Shown here: piece after piece, positions 8,886 to 15,897 of the stretch
Numbering within the stretch: position 1 is the stretch's first letter
How the letters are laid out: the number at the start of each line of letters is the position of its first letter
Source of the DNA: Pseudomonadota bacterium
Lineage (GTDB): Bacteria > Pseudomonadota > Gammaproteobacteria > Steroidobacterales > Steroidobacteraceae
Direction of reading: 5' to 3'
Length of the DNA stretch: 50,858 nucleotides
NCBI GenBank assembly: GCA_963205255.1
Contig: CAUJIK010000046.1
Coordinates: 1-50,858, forward strand
Translations under genes and position numbers: made by a program
The notes under the pieces: model-generated
Told to the model about the DNA's origin: nothing
What the model saw: only the letters and a program-made list of their open reading frames with translations
Database searches by the model: none

Positions 8886-9962
8886 TTGAAGACAGTTGCG
8901 CAGTTTGCCATTGGATACGAACAATTGCTCGACGCCGGTGGTCGCCCCACTGGCGAGCTGCCGGCTTTCGCCCAGGATGCCGGCGAGCTGACCCGCATGT
9001 ACCGGATGATGGTGCTGTGCCGGATGTTCGACGCCAAGGCAATCAACCTGCAGCGCACCGGCCAGCTGGGCACCTATGCGCCCTGCACCGGGCAGGAGGC
9101 CACCCATGTGGGCGTCGGCGCGGCGATGCGCCCCGAGGACGTGCTGTTTCCCGTCTACCGCGAGTACGGCACGCAGCTCTGGCGCGGCGTGACGCTGACG
9201 GAAATCCTCACCTACTGGGCTGGCGACGAGACCGGCACCAACTTCGCCGGGCCGCGCCAGGATTTTCCCTGGTGCGTGCCCATCGGCTCGCAAGCGCCGC
9301 ATGCCGCGGGCGCGGCGATGGCCTTCCGCATCCGCGGCGAGCCGCGTTGCGCCGTGGCCTACATCGGCGAAGGCGGCACTTCACAGGGCGCGTTCTACGA
9401 GGCGGTGAACCTGGCCGGCGCGCGGCGCCTGCCGACGGTGTTCGTCATCGTCAACAATGGCTGGGCCATCTCGGTGCCTGCCAGCGCGCAGACCGGCGCC
9501 GAGACTTTCGCGCAGAAAGGCATCGCCGGCGGCGTGCCGGGCATGCAGGTGGACGGCAATGATGTGATCGGCGTGCGCGCCGTGATGGAAGCCGCGCTGG
9601 CGCGCGCGCGCGCCGGCGAGGGTCCCACCGTGATCGAGGCCCTCACCTACCGCCTCAGCGACCACACCACCGCCGACGATGCCAGCCGCTACCGCCCGGC
9701 CGACGAACTCGCCGCCGCCTGGCAGCGCGAACCCCTGCCGCGGCTGCGCGCATACCTTGCAGCGCAGGGCCACTGGGACGACACCCGCGAGCAGCAATTG
9801 CGCGCCGCCTGCGCCGCCGAAATCGACGCCGCCGTGAAGGGCTATCAATCGCGGCCGCGCCCCGCGGTGGGCGCCATGTTCGAGCATCTGTTCGCGCATC
9901 CGCCCGCGGCGCTGGCCGAACAGCGCGAGCAGGCCACACGCTACCCGCCACCGGCGCACTGA
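8886..9962 (+). CDS. pdhA: 2-oxo acid (pyruvate) dehydrogenase E1 component, alpha subunit
   Basis: A 358-residue ThDP-dependent E1 alpha chain of a pyruvate or branched-chain 2-oxo acid dehydrogenase. It decarboxylates the 2-oxo acid and, with E1 beta, acylates the E2 lipoyl group. The ThDP/Mg motif is seen as GEGGTSQGAFYEA followed by VNNGWAISVP (about residues 160-200), and LSDHTTADDA is the phosphorylation-loop region of this family. The start is TTG 8886, with AGGA 6 nt upstream, matching where homologues begin (TVAQF.I.YEQ). ATG 8823 is the only upstream alternative. No E3 gene lies nearby. The exact substrate cannot be decided. Confidence 0.9.
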   Translation: MKTVAQFAIGYEQLLDAGGRPTGELPAFAQDAGELTRMYRMMVLCRMFDAKAINLQRTGQLGTYAPCTGQEATHVGVGAAMRPEDVLFPVYREYGTQLWRGVTLTEILTYWAGDETGTNFAGPRQDFPWCVPIGSQAPHAAGAAMAFRIRGEPRCAVAYIGEGGTSQGAFYEAVNLAGARRLPTVFVIVNNGWAISVPASAQTGAETFAQKGIAGGVPGMQVDGNDVIGVRAVMEAALARARAGEGPTVIEALTYRLSDHTTADDASRYRPADELAAAWQREPLPRLRAYLAAQGHWDDTREQQLRAACAAEIDAAVKGYQSRPRPAVGAMFEHLFAHPPAALAEQREQATRYPPPAH

Positions 9963-9964
9963 TC

Positions 9965-10942
9965 ATGGCAAGAGTCACGCTCGTCGAGAGCATCAACCTG
10001 GCACTGAACCGCGCGCTGGCCGATGACCCGGACGTGGTGCTGATCGGCGAGGACATCGGCGTCAATGGCGGCGTGTTCCGCGCCACGCAGGGCCTGCAGC
10101 AGCGCTACGGCGAATGGCGCGTGCAGGACACGCCGCTGGCCGAAGGCCTGATCGCCGGCATGTCCATCGGCATGGCGGCGCAGGGCCTCAGGGTGGTCGC
10201 GGAGATCCAGTTCATGGGGTTCATGTATCCCGCGCTGGACCAGATCGCCAATCACATGGCGCGCCTGCGCAACCGCACCCGCGGGCGCCTGACCTGCCCG
10301 GTGGTGATCCGCATGCCGCATGGCGGCGGAATCCATGCGCCGGAACACCACTCCGAGAGTCTCGAAGTGCTGTTCTGCCACCACGCCGGCCTGCGCGTGG
10401 TGTGCCCCTCCACACCGGCCGCCGCCTACGGCCTGCTGCTCGCGGCCATCCGCGATCCGGACCCGGTGATCTTCCTCGAGCCCACGCGCCTGTATCGCAT
10501 GGCGCGCCAGGAGGTGCTCGACAACGGCAATGCGCTGCCGCTGGATCGCGCGCAGATCCTGCGCGAGGGCGATGATGTCACGCTGGTCACCTGGGGCGCG
10601 ATGACGCACGAGAGCCTGCAGGCGGCGCAGCAGCTGGCGCAGCGCAAGATCAGCTGCGAGGTGATCGACCTCACCTCGCTGTCGCCGATCGACCACGACT
10701 GCATCCTCGATTCCGTGGCGCATACCGGGCGACTGGTGATCGTGCACGAAGCCGCGCGCAACGCCGGCCTGGGCGCGGAGATCGCGGCCACCGTGGCCGA
10801 GCGCGCGCTGTACGATCTGCTGGCGCCGGTCGAACGGGTGACCGGCTACGACACCGTGATGCCGTATTTCGGCCTGGAAAAAGCCTACATTCCCGGCGTG
10901 GACCGCATCGTCGATGCGGTGCTGCGCACGCTGGAGACCTGA
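9965..10942 (+). CDS. pdhB: 2-oxo acid (pyruvate) dehydrogenase E1 component, beta subunit
   Basis: A 325-residue transketolase-like E1 beta chain that completes the alpha2beta2 E1 active site. It starts MARVTLVESINLALNRAL, with VVLIGEDIGVNGGVFRAT and the family blocks PLAEGLIAGMSIGMA, RMPHGGGIHAPEHHSES and EVIDLTSLSPID. Two bases separate it from pdhA and six from the E2 gene, so the three form one operon. Assignment to pyruvate versus branched-chain substrates is open. Confidence 0.93.
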   Translation: MARVTLVESINLALNRALADDPDVVLIGEDIGVNGGVFRATQGLQQRYGEWRVQDTPLAEGLIAGMSIGMAAQGLRVVAEIQFMGFMYPALDQIANHMARLRNRTRGRLTCPVVIRMPHGGGIHAPEHHSESLEVLFCHHAGLRVVCPSTPAAAYGLLLAAIRDPDPVIFLEPTRLYRMARQEVLDNGNALPLDRAQILREGDDVTLVTWGAMTHESLQAAQQLAQRKISCEVIDLTSLSPIDHDCILDSVAHTGRLVIVHEAARNAGLGAEIAATVAERALYDLLAPVERVTGYDTVMPYFGLEKAYIPGVDRIVDAVLRTLET

Positions 10943-10948
10943 ACCAAG

Positions 10949-12148
10949 ATGACACGATTCAATCTGCCGGATCTGGGCGAAGGGCTGCAGGAAGCCGAGA
11001 TCGTGCGCTGGCACGTGGCCGTGGGCGACCACGTCACCGTGGACCAGCCCATGCTGGCCGTGGAAACCGCCAAGGCCGTGGTCGAAGTGCCCGCTCCACG
11101 CGATGGCGTGATCCGCGCGCTGTACGGCAACCCCGGCGACACCATCGCGACCGGCGCGCCGCTGGTGGAATTCGAAGCCACAGCCGCGCCCGCCACAGAC
11201 GAAGCGGCGCATGCCGCCTCTCCGGCGCATGCCGAAGGCGGTGTGGTCGGACGCATGCCGGTTTCGGATTCAGCGGTACCGGCCGCCTTCGCCGCGCCCA
11301 CGGCCCGCTCGCATGGCGGCCGCGTGCGCGCCGTGCCGGCCGCGCGCGAGCTGGCGCGCCGCCTGGATATCGACCTTGCGACGGTGTCCGGCTCTGGACG
11401 CGACGGACTGGTGACGCTCGATGATGTGCTGGCGGCACAGAAGAATGCGGCATCGGGAACGCGCCTTGCCGCGACCAGTTCCATGCGTCCGGCGCCGGAT
11501 CCGAATGACGCCGGAGAGATCGAGGTGCTGCGCAGCCTGCGCCGTGCGATGGCGCAGAGCATGTCCCTGGCACGCGACAATGTCATGGAGTGCTCGGTGT
11601 TCGACGATGCCGACGTCGAAGGCTGGCACCAGGCCAGCGACGTCACGGTGCGTCTGCTGCGCGCCATCGCCGCCGGCTGCCGCGCCGAACCCGGCCTCAA
11701 TGCCTGGTTCGACGGCAGCTCGCAGGGCCGGCGCATCTTCCACCACATCCAGGTGGGCATTGCCGTGGATACACCGGACGGCCTGCTGGTGCCGGTAATC
11801 CGCGACGTCGGCTCGCATGACGCCGCGGCGCTGCGCGCCGAGGTGAACCGCCTCAAGGCCGGCGCGCGCGATCGCAGCCTGCCGGCCACCGACCTGCGTG
11901 ACTTCACCTTCATGCTGTCCAACTTCGGCGTGCTGGCGGGCCGCTATGCCACACCCGTGGTCGTGCCGCCCGCGGTCGCCATCCTCGGCGCGGGACGCCT
12001 GTCGCGCGACGTGGTCGCCATCGGCGACCAGATCGCCGTCCACCGCCGCATTCCGCTGTCGCTGAGCTTCGATCACCGCTGCGTGACCGGCGGAGAAGCC
12101 GTGCGCTTCCTCGCCGCGGTGATCCAGGACCTGCAGCTGCCCAGCTAG
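10949..12148 (+). CDS. Dihydrolipoamide acyltransferase (E2) with one lipoyl domain
   Basis: A 399-residue E2. The lipoyl domain (1-75) has the modified Lys at 42 in VETAKAVVEV; an Ala/Pro-rich linker follows; the peripheral-subunit-binding domain is at about 127-160 (VPAARELARRLDIDL, GSGRDGLVTLDDV); the catalytic domain runs from about 190. The active-site block reads DHRCVTGGE at 375-383, so the catalytic His376 is present but the usual Asp of HRxxDG is Thr380. It may be a real change in mechanism or a known subfamily variant. The TAG stop shares the CTAG palindrome with the stop of the opposing YggU gene. Confidence 0.9.
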   Translation: MTRFNLPDLGEGLQEAEIVRWHVAVGDHVTVDQPMLAVETAKAVVEVPAPRDGVIRALYGNPGDTIATGAPLVEFEATAAPATDEAAHAASPAHAEGGVVGRMPVSDSAVPAAFAAPTARSHGGRVRAVPAARELARRLDIDLATVSGSGRDGLVTLDDVLAAQKNAASGTRLAATSSMRPAPDPNDAGEIEVLRSLRRAMAQSMSLARDNVMECSVFDDADVEGWHQASDVTVRLLRAIAAGCRAEPGLNAWFDGSSQGRRIFHHIQVGIAVDTPDGLLVPVIRDVGSHDAAALRAEVNRLKAGARDRSLPATDLRDFTFMLSNFGVLAGRYATPVVVPPAVAILGAGRLSRDVVAIGDQIAVHRRIPLSLSFDHRCVTGGEAVRFLAAVIQDLQLPS

Positions 12149-12372
12149 TCCGCGATCTGCACCAGCTTGCGGCGGCCGGACCCGCCGACACGGATAGATA
12201 CCTGCGCCTTGCGACATTTGAAGTGCGCGGCGACCAGCGCGATCAGCTCGGCGTTGGCCTTGCCATCCACCGGCGGGGATTTCAGCGTGGCAAGCCAGGT
12301 GCCGTCGGGTTGTTCCACGAGGCTGCTGCTGCGGGCATTAGGCTTGACCTTGAGTTCGATGATCCGGCTCAT
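12145..12372 (-). CDS. yggU: DUF167 / YggU-family protein
   Basis: A 75-residue protein of the YggU (UPF0235, DUF167) family, function unknown. It shows the family core VKPNARSS, then LKSPPVDGKANAELIALVA and VGGSGRRKLVQI. The start at 12372 (MSRIIELKV) is chosen because homologues begin there. It converges on the E2 gene, and the two stop codons lie in the same CTAG (12145-12148). Confidence 0.88.
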   Translation of the reverse strand: MSRIIELKVKPNARSSSLVEQPDGTWLATLKSPPVDGKANAELIALVAAHFKCRKAQVSIRVGGSGRRKLVQIAD

Positions 12373-12421
12373 GACCCGCGCATGATATGTCCGACCACGC
12401 ACCGCCGCCGAAGCCCTGCGC

Positions 12422-12458
12422 TACAATTGCAGGGCAATTCCAACGATTGATCGAGGAT
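12422..12458 (+). promoter_or_regulatory. Candidate gpmA -10 box and ribosome binding site
   Basis: TACAAT at 12422-12427 looks like a -10 box; no convincing -35 hexamer is seen. GAGGAT at 12453-12458 is a good Shine-Dalgarno 7 nt before the gpmA ATG. Confidence 0.4.
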
Positions 12459-12465
12459 AGGGATC

Positions 12466-13215
12466 ATGGCGGGCAAACTCGTACTCCTGCGGCATGGCCA
12501 GAGCACCTGGAACGTGGCCAACCTGTTCACCGGCTGGACCGACGTCGACCTCTCCGACCAGGGTCGCGAAGAAGCCCGCCAGGCCGGTCGCGAACTCAAG
12601 GCCACGGGCATCCGTTTCGATCAGGCCTATACCTCGGTGCTCAAGCGCGCCATCCGCACGCTGTGGATCGCGCTGGACGAGATGGACCGCATGTGGCTGC
12701 CGGTGGCCAAGACCTGGCGCCTCAACGAGCGCCACTATGGCGCGTTGCAGGGCCTGGACAAGGCGCAGACCGTGGAGCGTCATGGCGACGCGCAGGTGAA
12801 GATCTGGCGCCGCAGCTACGACATTCCGCCGCCGCCGCTGGAAACCAGCGACGAGCGCCATCCCGGCCACGACCCGCGCTATGCCGGCCTCGACCCGGCG
12901 CTGCTGCCGGCCACCGAGTCGCTGAAAGACACTCTCGCCCGCGTGCTGCCGCTGTGGAACGAGCGCATCGCGCCGGACCTCGCGGCGGGCCGCAATGTGC
13001 TGGTGGCCGCGCATGGCAACAGCCTGCGCGCCATGGTGAAGATGCTCGACAATGTTTCCGAAAGCGAAATCACCGAGCTGAACATTCCGACGGGCGTGCC
13101 GCTGCTCTACGAGCTGGATGACAGGCTCAAGCCGCTGTCGAGCCGCTATCTGGGCGACCAGGAAGCCATCAAGGCGGCGGCCGAAGCGGTGCGCCGCCAG
13201 ACCGAAAAGCGCTGA
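12466..13215 (+). CDS. gpmA: 2,3-bisphosphoglycerate-dependent phosphoglycerate mutase GpmA
   Basis: A 249-residue cofactor-dependent mutase converting 3- and 2-phosphoglycerate in glycolysis and gluconeogenesis. The phosphohistidine motif [10 protein letters not shown] places the catalytic His at residue 10; the second His is His183 in [26 protein letters not shown] and the YDIPPPP segment are typical of the full-length dPGM form, and the length is the family norm. It is monocistronic by context: flanked by convergent or opposite-strand genes, with its own -10 box and Shine-Dalgarno. Confidence 0.97.
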   Translation: MAGKLVLLRHGQSTWNVANLFTGWTDVDLSDQGREEARQAGRELKATGIRFDQAYTSVLKRAIRTLWIALDEMDRMWLPVAKTWRLNERHYGALQGLDKAQTVERHGDAQVKIWRRSYDIPPPPLETSDERHPGHDPRYAGLDPALLPATESLKDTLARVLPLWNERIAPDLAAGRNVLVAAHGNSLRAMVKMLDNVSESEITELNIPTGVPLLYELDDRLKPLSSRYLGDQEAIKAAAEAVRRQTEKR

Positions 13216-13225
13216 TCGAAGCGGC

Positions 13226-13639
13226 TCAGTCGCGCGGACGGGCGACGGCCCAGCTGTCGTAGCTGCCGCCGCGTTCCTCCGCCAGCGGGCGCAGCTTCGC
13301 CGTCAGGGCCTGCATCTCCGGCACGATCAGGCGCATGGTCTTCTGCAGGTTGAGGCTGTAGCCCCCGCCTTCCACTTCAGCCTGGCCGACGCTGTCGAAG
13401 CCTTCCTTCGCCAGCAGGAAACGCAGTTCCTCGCAGGCCTTGGCGCTGGGCAGCGTGAAGAAGAAATCCACCACCTGGTCGGAGAAGGCATTCACACCCG
13501 CCTTTCTCAGCTGCATGATGAACTGCTCGTCCCAGTCGGCCGTCGGCTTGCCCGCCACGCGCCGCCAGGTGGAGATGATGCGCAACAGCGAGAAGATCGC
13601 CACGGCAACCAGCAGCAGGGCCCACCATTTCGACTGCAT
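13226..13639 (-). CDS. Membrane-anchored RraB-like (RNase E inhibitor family) protein
   Basis: A 137-residue protein. Residues 4-20 form a hydrophobic N-terminal helix (WWALLLVAVAIFSLL). The rest resembles the RraB/DUF1260 fold: VVDFFFTLPSAKACEELRF, LLAKEGFDSVGQAE, and a W-containing end (GGSYDSWAV). RraB binds RNase E in E. coli, but the membrane anchor here makes that role uncertain. Its ATG abuts the stop of the decarboxylase gene, so it is last in a sua5-decarboxylase-rraB-like operon. Confidence 0.7.
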   Translation of the reverse strand: MQSKWWALLLVAVAIFSLLRIISTWRRVAGKPTADWDEQFIMQLRKAGVNAFSDQVVDFFFTLPSAKACEELRFLLAKEGFDSVGQAEVEGGGYSLNLQKTMRLIVPEMQALTAKLRPLAEERGGSYDSWAVARPRD

Positions 13640-14806
13640 TCAGTCCCCCTCCACCTTGCCCAGGTCGCCAGGCACTTCGTTGACCGACACCACGGTCGGT
13701 TTGGGAAAGAAATTGAACTCGCTGGCCGTCGCCCAGGTGTAGGCGCCCATGTTGCGGCCCACGATCAGGTCGCCGGCCTTGAGCTTTGGCAGCAGGATGT
13801 TCTCGGCGATCACGTCGATGCTGTCGCAGGTGGGGCCTGCGAGCACCGATGCCTTGAGCTCACCGCCCTGACGCAGGGTCTCGATGGGATAGTTGCCGTG
13901 ATCGTAGAGCTGGCCGCTGTAGCTGCCGTACACGCCATCGTCGAGGTAGTACCACCACAGCCCGGAACGCTCCGCGCGCCCCATGACGGTGGCCACACAG
14001 ATGGCCGCAGGTCCGGCGATGTACCGCCCCGGCTCGGCTATCACGCGCACCGACTTGGGCAGTTTGCCCAGCGCCGCGCGGATGGGGGCGCAGAAACGCC
14101 CGATGTCCGGCACACGTTTGACATAGTCGATGGGGAAGCCGCCGCCGATGTCGAGGATGTCGCAGCGACCGAGCTTCTCGCGCCGCGCCATCGCCAGCAA
14201 CCGCGCGCAGGCTTCCACCGCCTCGACATGCTTGAGCGCATTGGGCGCCTGGGAGCCCACATGGAAGGAAAAGCCGCGCACCTGGATACCCAGCCGCGCC
14301 GCCAGGCGCGCCAGATCCAGCGCATGCTCGGGATCGCAGCCGAACTTGCGCGACAGGTCGCTCACGGCGCCCGGTGAACGGAAAGACACTCGCAGCAGCA
14401 GCTCGGCTTCACCGCGCACCGCGCGGAACTTGCGCACCTCGTCCGGGTTGTCCGCGACCATGAGGTTCACACCCGCCGCCAGCGCATTGCGGATGTCCTT
14501 GTCGCGTTTGATGGGATGCGAATGGATACAGCGCGCCGGATCGATCCCCAGACGCGAGACCAGCTGCACCTCGCCGGTGGTGGCAAGATCGAGCCAGCCG
14601 CCCGCCGCGGCAATGGTGCGCACCACGGCCGCATGCGGCAGCGGCTTCAGGGCGTAGTGCAGATCCACGCCCGGCAGCGCGCGCTGCAGACGACGGTACT
14701 GCGCGCGCACGCGCTGGCAGTCGATGATCATCAGCGGCGAGCCGAAACGCTCCACCAGGCGCCGGATCTGCGCCGGCTCGAACGGATCGATGTAGCGCGC
14801 ACTCAT
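13640..14806 (-). CDS. PLP-dependent ornithine/lysine decarboxylase (alanine-racemase fold)
   Basis: A 388-residue group IV decarboxylase (eukaryotic-type ODC fold). The PLP Lys is residue 54 in YALKPLPH; HPIKRDKDI is the usual CPCKQ-like loop; FHVGSQ, DIGGGFP and EPGRYI follow; the active-site Cys is about residue 326 in GPTCDSID, and YLDDGVYGSYSG matches the family. It probably makes putrescine from ornithine (or cadaverine from lysine); bacterial members differ in preference and the sequence does not settle it. The start overlaps the sua5 stop (ATGA). Confidence 0.88.
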   Translation of the reverse strand: MSARYIDPFEPAQIRRLVERFGSPLMIIDCQRVRAQYRRLQRALPGVDLHYALKPLPHAAVVRTIAAAGGWLDLATTGEVQLVSRLGIDPARCIHSHPIKRDKDIRNALAAGVNLMVADNPDEVRKFRAVRGEAELLLRVSFRSPGAVSDLSRKFGCDPEHALDLARLAARLGIQVRGFSFHVGSQAPNALKHVEAVEACARLLAMARREKLGRCDILDIGGGFPIDYVKRVPDIGRFCAPIRAALGKLPKSVRVIAEPGRYIAGPAAICVATVMGRAERSGLWWYYLDDGVYGSYSGQLYDHGNYPIETLRQGGELKASVLAGPTCDSIDVIAENILLPKLKAGDLIVGRNMGAYTWATASEFNFFPKPTVVSVNEVPGDLGKVEGD

Positions 14807-15828
14807 GGCAACACACCTATGGCAACGTCGCTGCCTTCATCCGCGCCCGCGGCGCCGCCCGCCGCGGCACGCGCCAGACGGTCGCGGATCGCGTCCCAGC
14901 GTTCGTCCCCCGGCACTTCCTGCACCAGGATGTGCGCGCAACCAGCCTTGTCCAGGGTCCGCAGATTGGAATACAGGTCATGGCCGAAAGCTTCTGCGCG
15001 CTTGCCGGCATTGATCCAGGTGACATATTGATAGGTCTTGAGCGGCAGGCGCTGCGCCAGCACGGCGATCCGCTGCCCGCCCTCCGACATGCTCTCGGCC
15101 AGCCGGTCCAGATCTCCGCCAGGCACGATGATCAGCGACGTGGCGGGCGCATAGTGCGCGGCGGCGCTGCCCGGCACGCGCGGCACGCTGCGGTCGGCGC
15201 CGATCTGCACATCGCCCACCACCTGGCGCAGCTGGCTCAGGGTCACGGCCCCGGGACGCAGCAGCCGCACGGCGCCGTCGAGGCAGCTGACGATGGTGGA
15301 TTCCAGGCCTGACTGGCATTCGCCGCCATCCAGCACCACTTTCACCGCATCACCAAACTCATCCTGCACATGCTCGGCGCGTGTGGGGCTGAGGCGGCCA
15401 TAACGGTTGGCCGAAGGCGCGGCGATGCCGCCGCCGAAGGCATCGAGCAGCTGCCGCGCCATGGGATGGGAAGGAATACGCACCGCCACACTGTCCTGTC
15501 CGCCAGTGACCACATCATGCACCGTCTCGGCGCGCGGCAGCACCAATGTCAGCGGGCCGGGCCAGAAAGCCTCGGCGAGCTGCGCCGCCGCCGGGCTGAT
15601 CTCGCGCACCCAGCGCTTGAGATAACGCGGCTGGTCGATGTGCACGATGACCGGATGCGACGGCGGCCGGCCCTTGAGCTCGAACACCTTGCGCACGGCG
15701 GCCGGATTGCTGGCATTGGCGCCCAGCCCATAGACCGTTTCGGTGGGAAAGGCGACCAGCTCGCCGTCGCGCAGCGCATCGACGGCCGCTTCAATCTCGG
15801 CCTGGGAGGCCCGGACGACTTTAACCAT
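14803..15828 (-). CDS. L-threonylcarbamoyladenylate synthase, Sua5 type
   Basis: A 341-residue Sua5 protein making threonylcarbamoyl-AMP for t6A37 of ANN-decoding tRNAs. The YrdC-like domain has PTETVYGLG at residues 28-36, KGRPPSHPVIVH, and a S/TIV motif in GLESTIVSC. A linker with VPGSAAAHYAPAT leads to the C-terminal Sua5 domain (about 205-341), so it is the long Sua5 form rather than short TsaC. Upstream, TAGACT sits exactly 6 nt before the ATG, consistent with a leaderless or near-leaderless message. Confidence 0.93.
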   Translation of the reverse strand: MVKVVRASQAEIEAAVDALRDGELVAFPTETVYGLGANASNPAAVRKVFELKGRPPSHPVIVHIDQPRYLKRWVREISPAAAQLAEAFWPGPLTLVLPRAETVHDVVTGGQDSVAVRIPSHPMARQLLDAFGGGIAAPSANRYGRLSPTRAEHVQDEFGDAVKVVLDGGECQSGLESTIVSCLDGAVRLLRPGAVTLSQLRQVVGDVQIGADRSVPRVPGSAAAHYAPATSLIIVPGGDLDRLAESMSEGGQRIAVLAQRLPLKTYQYVTWINAGKRAEAFGHDLYSNLRTLDKAGCAHILVQEVPGDERWDAIRDRLARAAAGGAAGADEGSDVAIGVLP

Positions 15829-15834
15829 CCCCTT

Positions 15835-15840
15835 AGTCTA
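15835..15840 (-). promoter_or_regulatory. Candidate -10 box of the sua5 operon
   Basis: TAGACT on the minus strand, followed by six bases (AAGGGG) and then the ATG. The distance would put the transcription start at or next to the start codon. The AAGGGG abuts the ATG and is too close to act as a Shine-Dalgarno. Confidence 0.45.
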
Positions 15841-15897
15841 CCAGCGCCGGCGGTACAGCCCCGTGGAGCAGGTCCTGTTGTGAGCTTCCGCGTCGTG

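Noticed and set aside
9941..11230. 429-codon minus-strand frame opposite pdhB and the E2 gene
   Set aside because: The plus-strand frames are clear dehydrogenase subunits, and the antisense translation is His/Arg/Gln-rich low complexity.
13226..15828. Possible lysine biosynthesis assignment (diaminopimelate decarboxylase) for the PLP enzyme
   Set aside because: The YALKPLPH Lys region, the GPTCDSID Cys block and YLDDGVYGSYSG fit the ornithine/lysine decarboxylase group better than LysA.
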